Positions 36,179 through 43,196 of a DNA stretch of 64,000 nt are shown here, one piece after another. The notes below the pieces were generated by a model. It saw only the letters and a list, made by a program, of their open reading frames with translations, was not told the DNA's origin and searched no databases. The stretch is from Paenibacillus qinlingensis (GTDB lineage: Bacteria > Bacillota > Bacilli > Paenibacillales > NBRC-103111), in assembly GCF_013204845.1 (NCBI RefSeq), contig NZ_JABMKY010000025.1, positions 62,001 to 126,000 of the forward strand, read 5' to 3'. Position 1 is the stretch's first letter. Each line of letters starts with the position of its first letter. The translations under genes were made by a program, and so were the position numbers.

Positions 36179-36480
36179 TGTTTGCAATTGAAATTCCTTC
36201 GCCTGAGAAGTTGAGGGAGAATCTGAAATCTCCCTAACAAAACTCAAGTATGTTTTTCATTTATATTCCGCGGTGACAGCCGATTTAACTACCGTGGAAC
36301 AATTAGAAAAAACAGTTCTGTTCGTATCAATTTGAAAAAGGAATTACTTCTATTTTCGCAGCATTACTTCAAATTGCTATATGATACATATTAAAAGTGC
36401 CAACAACATGTGCACAAAATATAATGTTTTATACAGATGTCTATTAAAAACTGGATTACTAAAGTTATCGTTGATATAAA

Positions 36481-36509
36481 TTGTCATATTATGTTATTAT
36501 TTGTATAAT
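36481..36509 (+). promoter_or_regulatory. sigma-A promoter inside the insertion
   Basis: TTGTCA (36481-36486), exactly 17 bases, then TATAAT (36504-36509). Start of transcription would be about 36516. Confidence 0.8.
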
Positions 36510-36527
36510 CAAATTAACAAAAAGTAG

Positions 36528-36568
36528 AAGCACTACTTACTCCTTTCGGATTAAGTGCGTGCTTTTTT
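36528..36568 (+). ncRNA. leader hairpin/attenuator candidate (copy 2)
   Basis: AAGCAC pairs with GTGCTT, ACTTA with TAAGT, and TCC with GGA at the tip, followed by a T run. It begins about 12 bases after the predicted transcription start. It resembles the element at 29838-29889 before the Tad operon, though the downstream genes are unrelated. Confidence 0.5.
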
Positions 36569-36707
36569 GTTTGGAAAGGAGAAAACAAATCATATGATTC
36601 TAAATTCTGGTTAGAAATTTTATTGTGAGTAAAATAAACATTTGATGGCTCGCTAAATGTACCATCAGATCATTTAAAGGGTCAGTTATTCAGAGGGGGA
36701 ACTTCTT

Positions 36708-38006
36708 ATGCGAATATTTAGAAACAGAGAAAAAATAGTGAAGAAGAATAAATTTCTAGACATTTTAAAATTAATACTTGAAAATAAATGGTTTATATCA
36801 GGTTCAGTATTTTATATAGGTTTTATATTTACTCTTGGAATGTTACTACCGTTTGATGCATCGTTTAATGTCACAAACGTACCATTTGGTGTAATTCCAC
36901 TGTCAATCCAATTGTACTTAGTAAATGGGTTGTATTTCCTCGTGTTCTCGCTGATTACAATTATTGTATCTTTTTATATATTCAGTTTATTTTTATTATT
37001 ATTGAACTTGCTATATGCTAAATGGCTAAAAAACACAAAGATTTTGGTAATTTATAAAAAGTATTATTTTATTATTATTTTACTTCTTTGTTTAGTACCA
37101 TTTGCTTCTTTGCTTTGCGAATTACTTTATCTAAGGAAATTAGTAGATTTTTCTTCTAATCAACTACAAAACCAGAATGTATATTTTAATGGAATATTAA
37201 CATTTTCTATTACATTAACTACCTTTCTTATAAAATATGGTAAGAACTATTCAGAAAGGAAATCGGGAGGTTTATTGTCAGTTAATGTTATCAAGTTTAT
37301 CTTTAAAATCCTCTTATATATCGCTATTATTGGATCGTTTACTTGTGCTACTATTCATATTTTTTACCAAGGTTATCTTACTCAAGTTGCGAAGTTTAAT
37401 GATATTAAAAATAATGAAGGTAAATATAAAGGTGTTAATATTTATACAGATTCTGGTGTGGATTTTTATTTGAAAGTTGATATATCAAAAGATTTCTTTG
37501 TAGGTTTGAATCCAAAGACTAATTCATTAGATCTAATCCCTAATGTTAAAATTAAAAAGATCGAGACATTCAGTGTTGCTGTAAATCCAATTTATGGGAA
37601 GTATGAATCTCAACCTGTTTTGCCAGAACAAAAAAGTGCGTTAGATACGATAAATAACTATTATTCACTTAGAACAGACCCTAATAAGTCGAATGTTACA
37701 GAATACTTGGAGTTAATTACTAAAGAATTCTATAAAACACAATTAAAATATAAATCAAAAAATATATTAGAAAAAGAATGGGAAATGAAAAAAGAATTTA
37801 ACGGAAATAAGTTAATTGATTTCATTGGGATTGATATATCATATCCAGAGGCAAAGTTAGAAGAAAAGGATAATAAGATAATTATTCACGTAGTGGAATA
37901 TTGGAAAGATAACGCCAATTATTATACCTATTATTTAATACCAGTAGATGGAAATTATAAAATTAATAGAGTAATTGAGGAAAAGCAAGCATTTAAACTA
38001 GAGTAA
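36708..38006 (+). CDS. polytopic membrane protein of unknown function
   Basis: 432 residues, AT-rich. About five membrane helices in the first half (near residues 25-47, 62-95, 110-130, 152-170, 190-213), then a soluble C-terminal domain of about 215 residues with no Cys and alternating Lys/Asn/Glu-rich stretches. ATG follows GAGGGGG. It has its own promoter and attenuator-like leader. I do not recognise it; in this setting a defence effector or membrane sensor is possible but not supported by a motif. Confidence 0.75.
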   Translation: MRIFRNREKIVKKNKFLDILKLILENKWFISGSVFYIGFIFTLGMLLPFDASFNVTNVPFGVIPLSIQLYLVNGLYFLVFSLITIIVSFYIFSLFLLLLNLLYAKWLKNTKILVIYKKYYFIIILLLCLVPFASLLCELLYLRKLVDFSSNQLQNQNVYFNGILTFSITLTTFLIKYGKNYSERKSGGLLSVNVIKFIFKILLYIAIIGSFTCATIHIFYQGYLTQVAKFNDIKNNEGKYKGVNIYTDSGVDFYLKVDISKDFFVGLNPKTNSLDLIPNVKIKKIETFSVAVNPIYGKYESQPVLPEQKSALDTINNYYSLRTDPNKSNVTEYLELITKEFYKTQLKYKSKNILEKEWEMKKEFNGNKLIDFIGIDISYPEAKLEEKDNKIIIHVVEYWKDNANYYTYYLIPVDGNYKINRVIEEKQAFKLE

Positions 38007-38055
38007 AATTTTTGTGAGTTTATAATAACTACTAATAAAGCTAGAAGGAGATAAG

Positions 38056-38271
38056 ATGCAAAAGAAACCGATTATAATAACAACCGATAGCCAACTCAAT
38101 TGCTGCATTCTAAATGAGATAAATATTGAAGTGTGGATCAAAGATTTTTGCGATTATAAAGGGAAAATCATAAGTTATTCTGAAGATGAAATAAAAGTTG
38201 AAGATGGATTTTTCTTGAGAGAATTTTGCGTTGTCAAAACGAAAGAAAATATTTTTAAAAGAGTAGTGTGA
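38056..38271 (+). CDS. small hypothetical protein
   Basis: 71 residues with three Cys (two adjacent: LNCCIL) and a beta-rich pattern. ATG after AGAAGGAGA is a strong start. It lies 49 bases after the membrane protein gene. Not recognised; size and context fit an immunity-type protein. Confidence 0.6.
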   Translation: MQKKPIIITTDSQLNCCILNEINIEVWIKDFCDYKGKIISYSEDEIKVEDGFFLREFCVVKTKENIFKRVV

Positions 38272-38388
38272 ATCTAATGTATTCATTTCCAATTTTATAA
38301 AAAATAAAAATGTTGGAATGGAAGGATATTCCACATATTAAACAGAACTAAATCGTAATAACTTTAATTTTATGGAGGTAGCTCATTT

Positions 38389-38679
38389 ATGCCAAATTAT
38401 GAACGCATTGAGACTTCGGAATCAATTACTATCTTGAACGATGAAGATGAAAAGTTTAAGTTAGCGTTAAGTTTACCTTTTATTGAAGTATATAGGCGAT
38501 TTAAGAAAAATCCTGAAAATACAATTTTTCATTTAAGAATTACTAATGAGATTAAAGAAAATGAAGAAGTAGAAGAAAATGGTGTTTCAATGGGATTCAC
38601 CTTTGAAGACGCAGAGTTTTTGCACTCAGCTCTCACAAAGATTCTAAGAAGATTTAAAAACGAAGAAATAATCGATTAA
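38389..38679 (+). CDS. small acidic hypothetical protein
   Basis: 96 residues, acidic, with ELILND-type strands and a C-terminal helix (FTFEDAEFLHSALTKILRRF). ATG follows GGAGGT. A terminator follows directly, so this gene ends a transcription unit begun at 36516. No family recognised. Confidence 0.65.
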   Translation: MPNYERIETSESITILNDEDEKFKLALSLPFIEVYRRFKKNPENTIFHLRITNEIKENEEVEENGVSMGFTFEDAEFLHSALTKILRRFKNEEIID

Positions 38680-38690
38680 TGTTAGCGTTG

Positions 38691-38714
38691 AGCCAGCCAA
38701 TAGCTGGCTTTTTT
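38691..38714 (+). terminator. intrinsic terminator within the insertion
   Basis: AGCCAGC/GCTGGCT stem with loop CAATA and a TTTTTTG run. Confidence 0.88.
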
Positions 38715-38796
38715 GTTGTATAATTACTTGAAGGAAATGGAAATTAGTAATACTGCGGTATTTTGATGAAAGAATGATTTTATTGGAGGGTTCCAA

Positions 38797-39075
38797 TTGA
38801 GTATAGAAATCTTTGCTAAATCATTTAACGAAAGAACATGGAGAAACTTTGTGGATTTTAGTAAGAAGAGTAGGAATGCAAATCTAAATAATCTTGATGA
38901 CCAAATTATCCCCGAAGATATTAAGGAGGTTTTGTACTTCAGGGAAAGGGAGTATGCTTCGGTTTGGCTATATAAAAATGTTCCTATTTTAGATAATAAT
39001 AAACCAATTGAATTACTCAAAGATGAAAAAGGACTAAAGGCAGTAAAAGAGACGTTATTAAGAATGCCAGATTAG
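38797..39075 (+). CDS. MbcA/ParS-like antitoxin-domain protein (DUF2384-type)
   Basis: 92 residues. The last 45 (ASVWLYKNVPILDNNKPIEL and onward to a conserved-looking LKAV...LLRM) follow the MbcA/ParS/Xre antitoxin C-terminal pattern W-L-x3-x-P-L-x-x-x-x-P-x-E-L-L-x-x-x-x-G. In that family the domain binds a RES-type toxin. No RES toxin is adjacent here, so it may be solitary or partner another island gene. TTG at 38797 follows GGAGGG. The match is from memory and moderate. Confidence 0.55.
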   Translation: MSIEIFAKSFNERTWRNFVDFSKKSRNANLNNLDDQIIPEDIKEVLYFREREYASVWLYKNVPILDNNKPIELLKDEKGLKAVKETLLRMPD

Positions 39076-39113
39076 ATCTCATGAAAGCACGATTTTATAG
39101 TAGGGGGCATTAA

Positions 39114-39386
39114 ATGTACACTTGTTTAATTTGTGGTTACGATGATTTAAACATGCCTCAATATACACCTAATGGTGAACCAATGTTTAATATTTGCCCG
39201 TGCTGTGGTTTTCAATCTGGTTTTGATGATGCTGCAATAGCTGAGCCTTTAACAATAGTGGAATATAGAATTCAATGGGTAAAATTAGGCGCACCTTGGT
39301 TTTCATCAAGAACCAAGAAACCAGATGTTTATAATTTACAACAACAGCTAAAGAGAATAAATGTAAAGCTGGAGGATATCTACTAA
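39114..39386 (+). CDS. CPCC-type cysteine-rich protein
   Basis: 90 residues with two Cys pairs, YTCLICGYDD and NICPCCGFQSG, and then EYRIQWVKLGAPWF. This fits the small CPCC family, likely zinc-binding, whose members often sit beside polymorphic-toxin immunity genes. ATG follows GGGGG. Function unknown. Confidence 0.7.
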   Translation: MYTCLICGYDDLNMPQYTPNGEPMFNICPCCGFQSGFDDAAIAEPLTIVEYRIQWVKLGAPWFSSRTKKPDVYNLQQQLKRINVKLEDIY

Positions 39387-39425
39387 AAGAGCAATTTGAT
39401 AGAAATTGAAAGGGGGAATATGCTA

Positions 39426-39809
39426 ATGAGTTCTGACGATTTTGAATTTGATTTTGAGCGTTTCGCATGGGTAGGAATTGATCGTTATTATACTACGCCT
39501 ACATTTGAACATACAAAAGGAACTATATTCGAGATAGAATTAGTTGTGAACAAACCGTTTGAGGAGGTAGATATTCAAATGCTTCCTTCTTTTATGGAAT
39601 ACTGGACTTATGGAGAGGACAAGTACATAAAGCCATTTAAGCTTATAGAAGTTGAAATGAAGGACAATTCTATTAAAGTAAGATTTGAAACTGTAAGAAA
39701 GAGCAAGAAGTTTGATGAGATTAAGATTTTGCTAATTGATGTTGTTTCTATATTGGACATTTCAGGGTATGAGATTTATTCACTAAAGGTAAACGCTATA
39801 TCACAATAA
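39426..39809 (+). CDS. hypothetical protein, immunity-like size
   Basis: 127 residues, acidic, predicted beta-rich with repeated hydrophobic strands (IFEIELVVNKPF; IKVRFETV). ATG at 39426 has GGGGG 9 bases upstream; ATG at 39420 and 39396 are in frame. Not recognised. Confidence 0.6.
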   Translation: MSSDDFEFDFERFAWVGIDRYYTTPTFEHTKGTIFEIELVVNKPFEEVDIQMLPSFMEYWTYGEDKYIKPFKLIEVEMKDNSIKVRFETVRKSKKFDEIKILLIDVVSILDISGYEIYSLKVNAISQ

Positions 39810-39867
39810 AACATGGATTTCATTTATTAAACTAACAAGTGTATAAATAATATTAGAGGTGAATTTA

Positions 39868-40710
39868 TTGGATATTAAGGCTCGATTGGATAAATTTAAA
39901 GCGGATGATCTTGTTATTCCAGAAATAGAAAGGGAAGGGGATTACGATGCATACACAGATGATTTTAAAATTCTTAATTATAAATTAATAGTTAGACACC
40001 ACTTCAAAGATTTATGGGATCTTCACAATAAAAAGATTAGTCAATGGTATCAGGATATTCACACGCAATTTGTTGATTACAGGTTTCGTAATTCTAAGGA
40101 ATATGTAAAGAACTTTTGCCCTATCTATTTAATAACCTTGAATAGTCCACCAGACCCATCCGCCGAACCACCCGAAACAAAAGTGGAAGTTGAACATGAG
40201 ATTTTATTTTATGTTGGGCAAACAAATCAGAAAAAAAATCGTTTTCATGATGGACATAGGGCTACTCAGAAATTACTGAATCCTGATTATCATCAATTTG
40301 ATAAAAATATTTACTTTGCACAGGTGTTAGTAAATTTTCATTATTTAGGATACGATTATGAAGACATACCACTAGAATGGCTGAAGCCATTGGGGATAGT
40401 CGATGCAATACTTACATTTCTAGAATATTTCTTTATTTTTCAGGAGTCGACTGAACTTGGTAATGACGACGGATTAAAAAACAGAAAAAGAAATATTGCT
40501 TATCGGAAATGGGAAGATTTATGGCCTTCACCTGATAATGATGAGTCAGGAATTTCAATTGAAATAGACTCAAGCTCTGGGATTCATTCACCTTTATTAT
40601 ATGAGATCGGTCAGACAATATGGTCTTTATCATTAGCAGATATGTATAAGGAGCAAGTTTTCGCTGAATTGGAATCAGATATGAATGAAGATGATGATGA
40701 AGAGGAATAG
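39868..40710 (+). CDS. possible GIY-YIG-type protein
   Basis: 280 residues. The segment ILFYVGQTNQ...RFHDGHRATQ resembles the Y-V-G-x-T/S...R...H core of GIY-YIG nucleases; FLEYFFIFQEST further on supplies a candidate metal-binding Glu, but spacing is unusual. The C-terminus is an acidic tail (EDDDEEE). TTG at 39868 follows GAGGTG; a GTG at 39859 also fits. A nuclease in the island is plausible, not established. Confidence 0.5.
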   Translation: MDIKARLDKFKADDLVIPEIEREGDYDAYTDDFKILNYKLIVRHHFKDLWDLHNKKISQWYQDIHTQFVDYRFRNSKEYVKNFCPIYLITLNSPPDPSAEPPETKVEVEHEILFYVGQTNQKKNRFHDGHRATQKLLNPDYHQFDKNIYFAQVLVNFHYLGYDYEDIPLEWLKPLGIVDAILTFLEYFFIFQESTELGNDDGLKNRKRNIAYRKWEDLWPSPDNDESGISIEIDSSSGIHSPLLYEIGQTIWSLSLADMYKEQVFAELESDMNEDDDEEE

Positions 40711-40799
40711 AGAGCAAACATAAAAACTTGCAAAAGGATTAACACAATTATATTGAACTAATCAATAACGTTAGATCAATAAAAGAGAAGTTTTATAAG

Positions 40800-40825
40800 A
40801 AGTACCATCTTTGGATGGTGCTTTT
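40800..40825 (+). terminator. terminator after the GIY-YIG-like gene
   Basis: AAGTACCATC pairs with GATGGTGCTT (one wobble) across loop TTTG, followed by TTTTT. Confidence 0.75.
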
Positions 40826-40959
40826 TACGTTGAAATTTAAAGGCTCAGCATATATAGCACACTTAGTTTTACAGGAAATATTTGTATTGCCTTCTATCCT
40901 TTGGCGCATGTAATATAGTCTATAATACCCAAATAATTTTGAAGGGCAGGATGTAAGTA

Positions 40960-41058
40960 TTGAAAATCATTGGTAAAGTCTTATTGTGGTTCTTCGCGGC
41001 GATCGGCTTTTTTCTTGTCTTTGCGGGATTAATCCACTTCATCTCGACACAAAAATGA
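40960..41058 (+). CDS. 32-residue membrane microprotein
   Basis: TTG at 40960, with AAGGG and AGGA upstream, opens a 32-codon frame with one hydrophobic helix (LLWFFAAIGFFLVFAGLIHF) and a TQK end. Its base composition is higher in GC than its neighbours. A TATAAT box lies near 40920. Unknown; toxin-like or membrane microprotein. Confidence 0.5.
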   Translation: MKIIGKVLLWFFAAIGFFLVFAGLIHFISTQK

Positions 41059-41121
41059 TAACTATTTAGTAAGAATTTTTTGAATTTAGATTTTATTTGG
41101 AAATGAGTTGAATTTTTATTC

Positions 41122-41811
41122 ATGACAGTTGTAATTAACTACTTATCTAACAATTACTCAATCGTTGCTACCGACACACGATTAACCTTTAACACTAATG
41201 AATATCGAGACGATATTATTAAACTAAGATCGTTACCTATTCCACTTGGTTTTGTGGCTGGTGTAGGTTTCTCTACTTTTCTAGAACGCTATAAAGATTT
41301 TATGGCATTTCCTATTTCTGGAGCAATTGATATAAAGGCAAGGTTACTTGAGGCGGCTAGACAAATTATAATAGAAACTCCAGAACATAAATTTGGGGTA
41401 GAGAATAGTGAAGTTTATGTTTCATGGATAACTAATGACGGGAAGAATAATTACTGCAAAATTGGTGTGATGGCAACTCAACCAGCTCAAAAAGAAGATG
41501 AAATATTTTATATCAAAGAAAATACAATGCACATTGCCTATCCTTCAAAATTCCCTAAAGAAAAAATAGCGGAAATTGAAGAGAAGCATCTAATTTTAAA
41601 TGGAAATTATCTAGACCTTTGGGCTGCTATTAACTTGGTAATCACTATATTTCGTGATATTTCTTTCGAATCTGATGGGGTCAGTTATTTATGCCACATA
41701 GGAATACAAGTATTAGACGGTGCAAACATACGAAAATATATAGCAATTGAAAATGTTATTAGATTAATTGAAAATCCACAAAAACATTTTTTAGAGTTAA
41801 AATTAACTTAA
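41122..41811 (+). CDS. proteasome/HslV-fold Ntn hydrolase, stand-alone
   Basis: 229 residues. Removing the initiator Met exposes Thr1, and the sequence has Asp17 and Arg19 in ATDTRLTF, Lys33 in DDIIKL and a GVG segment after it (PLGFVAGVGFSTFL), the positions found in proteasome beta subunits and HslV. The remainder has alternating strands and helices with YLCHIGIQVLDG near the end. No ATPase unfoldase (HslU, ClpX or Mpa type) is nearby. The start lacks a clear ribosome site. Activity and target are unknown. Confidence 0.7.
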   Translation: MTVVINYLSNNYSIVATDTRLTFNTNEYRDDIIKLRSLPIPLGFVAGVGFSTFLERYKDFMAFPISGAIDIKARLLEAARQIIIETPEHKFGVENSEVYVSWITNDGKNNYCKIGVMATQPAQKEDEIFYIKENTMHIAYPSKFPKEKIAEIEEKHLILNGNYLDLWAAINLVITIFRDISFESDGVSYLCHIGIQVLDGANIRKYIAIENVIRLIENPQKHFLELKLT

Positions 41812-41846
41812 CCTAATAAAAAACTAACTTCATGGAGGAATAATAT

Positions 41847-42236
41847 ATGCTAACACTAATTAAAGGTAAGGCGAGAAAATCTGAGTACATGCAAGTTCTA
41901 CATAAAGGGACTAACAACAGCATTATGGTTCTTTACGGACATGATTTCCCAGTACTAATGCCAGAAGGTAAAGATGTAATAACATATGTGCGTTCTGAAA
42001 AGTCAAAAACCGATATGCTTGAGCTTGAATCTGATCTGATTCAATTGATGGCACAGATTATAGGTCACACTTCACACAAAATTGTATATTTATACGGCAA
42101 TTTCGAGCCAATTGAAATCGACATTTTACTTAAAATATCAGAAAATCAAAATGTTAAACCTGCTCTTTCAATTGTTGCTACAATTCAAGATGATTCCGTT
42201 CCAAATGGTCAAATTGTTATTGAAGAAATTAGATGA
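41847..42236 (+). CDS. hypothetical protein downstream of the proteasome-like gene
   Basis: 129 residues, no membrane segment or Cys, with mixed strand/helix pattern (SIMVLYGHDFPVLMPEGKDV). ATG follows GGAGGA. It lies 35 bases after the proteasome-like gene, so the two are probably translated from one message and may be partners. Not recognised. Confidence 0.65.
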   Translation: MLTLIKGKARKSEYMQVLHKGTNNSIMVLYGHDFPVLMPEGKDVITYVRSEKSKTDMLELESDLIQLMAQIIGHTSHKIVYLYGNFEPIEIDILLKISENQNVKPALSIVATIQDDSVPNGQIVIEEIR

Positions 42237-42291
42237 AAGACTGGATTTATTGTAACTGATGTGCAAATTAACAAAACAAAGGGTGTTCACC

Positions 42292-42885
42292 TTGAATGAA
42301 TCAATACTCAGGGAAATGAAATTAGTTAATGTATTTGATTCACTTGGAAGAGATATGTCAATTAAACTATGCTATTTATTATACATAAATTACAATATGA
42401 GAATCCCTATATTCATAGGTACCTTAAGTGCAAATAAGATTTATGTGTTTACTGAGGATGGTCACATGTCAGGTGCTAATGATTATTTAGCAACGATAGA
42501 GAACGATGAGATACAAGTTGAAGTTAACATTGATAAAAAAATATCAAAGAAAATGCAATATGAAGCAATATACCCAAAGCAATTTTTAGTATCTGAAACC
42601 AATAACCTAGAGCCAGTTTCGTTTACATTTTCAAGAAAACAAATATGGGATAGCGAAATTAACAGAAGATATGAAATATGGAGAGGAGATAACTTTAACA
42701 AACCAGTTAAAATGCAGGAGCAGATAAAAGAAACTGCAAATGGATTAGTATACTTATTGTCATTCATTGTTATAGCAGCAATTTTCGTGTTCGTAGCTTC
42801 CTTCTTCTCTTCTTCGGATGACTGTTATGATAATGACAGGTTTGGTGTTAACCAAGTATGTGGCGATGAAGTTTATCAGAAATAA
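42292..42885 (+). CDS. hypothetical protein with C-terminal membrane anchor and Cys tail
   Basis: 197 residues: a soluble beta-rich domain, one membrane helix near residues 160-180 (LVYLLSFIVIAAIFVFVASF), then a short tail with two Cys (DDCYDNDRFGVNQVCGDE). TTG at 42292 follows AAAGGG; ATG at 42259 would add 11 residues. Last gene of the insertion; likely in a unit with the two upstream genes. Not recognised. Confidence 0.6.
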   Translation: MNESILREMKLVNVFDSLGRDMSIKLCYLLYINYNMRIPIFIGTLSANKIYVFTEDGHMSGANDYLATIENDEIQVEVNIDKKISKKMQYEAIYPKQFLVSETNNLEPVSFTFSRKQIWDSEINRRYEIWRGDNFNKPVKMQEQIKETANGLVYLLSFIVIAAIFVFVASFFSSSDDCYDNDRFGVNQVCGDEVYQK

Positions 42886-42912
42886 AAACATAATAAAATA
42901 CTAGTTTTATTG

Positions 42913-42947
42913 AAGTAGCATCTTTGAGAAGATGCTACTTTTTTTAT
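42913..42947 (+). terminator. terminator at the right end of the insertion
   Basis: AAGTAGCATCTT and its perfect complement close on TGAG and end in a long T run. Confidence 0.9.
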
Positions 42948-43082
42948 TGTGTTAGTTTAATAAAATAATTTCAATTAAAAAAAGCTTTATATTATAACAT
43001 AAATAATTGATATATAAACAAAAATGTCCCGTAGTGGTCAATAAATGCAATAAAAAACTCGAAGAAACCAGATAGACGATCG

Positions 43083-43090
43083 AAATGGAT
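43083..43090. repeat. right 8-bp boundary repeat with flanking palindrome
   Basis: AAATGGAT matches the left boundary copy. It lies inside a near-palindrome: AGACGATC and GATCGTCT flank the six bases GAAATG (43073-43094). Such arms could bind a recombinase. Confidence 0.6.
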
Positions 43091-43196
43091 CGTCTCATGG
43101 TTCCAGAAGCTGATCGGTGATGCCAACTCTGACTTGAAGGATAACAGTGCGGTTGCACCTTGTGCGCCGAGCCCAACCACAAGTTGTGCGCCGTAG
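43083..43196 (+). pseudogene. 3' part of the split Flp1-like pilin gene
   Basis: From AAATGGAT the frame reads K-W-I-V-S-W-F-Q-K-L-I-G-D and on through NSAVAPCAPSPTTSCAP to TAG at 43194. It has no start codon or ribosome site of its own. Fusing it to residue 41 of the 5' part gives a 75-codon pilin, with the tail expected after the Flp helix, ending next to tadE as usual in Tad operons. Confidence 0.8.

Larger units (their letters stand above)
36179..36707. other. 529-bp spacer with promoter and leader hairpin
   Basis: After the OLD gene there is a perfect AGGGAGA/TCTCCCT hairpin (36214-36235) without a T run. The middle holds no credible frame. The right third has a consensus-like promoter, a leader hairpin and a six-codon frame (36594-36614) after AAAGGAG. 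The remainder shows nothing I can name. Confidence 0.5.
34288..43090. mobile_element. AT-rich insertion splitting the flp pilin gene
   Basis: About 8.8 kb of AT-rich sequence lies between two copies of AAATGGAT (34288-34295 and 43083-43090). These are the exact points where the pilin frame breaks and resumes. GGTTTC occurs 13 bases inside the left copy (34309-34314) and its complement GAAACC 13 bases inside the right copy (43064-43069). All recognised genes inside read rightward. No integrase, transposase or resolvase is visible, so mobilisation would need help in trans. This is a newly inferred element; the boundary precision is a few bases. Confidence 0.75.

Noticed and set aside
36594-36614. 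Six-codon leader peptide
   Set aside because: Weakly spaced ribosome site and no repeated regulatory codons; kept only as a remark.
34296-43082. Integrase or transposase for the island
   Set aside because: No tyrosine, serine or DDE recombinase motif was found in any frame I examined.
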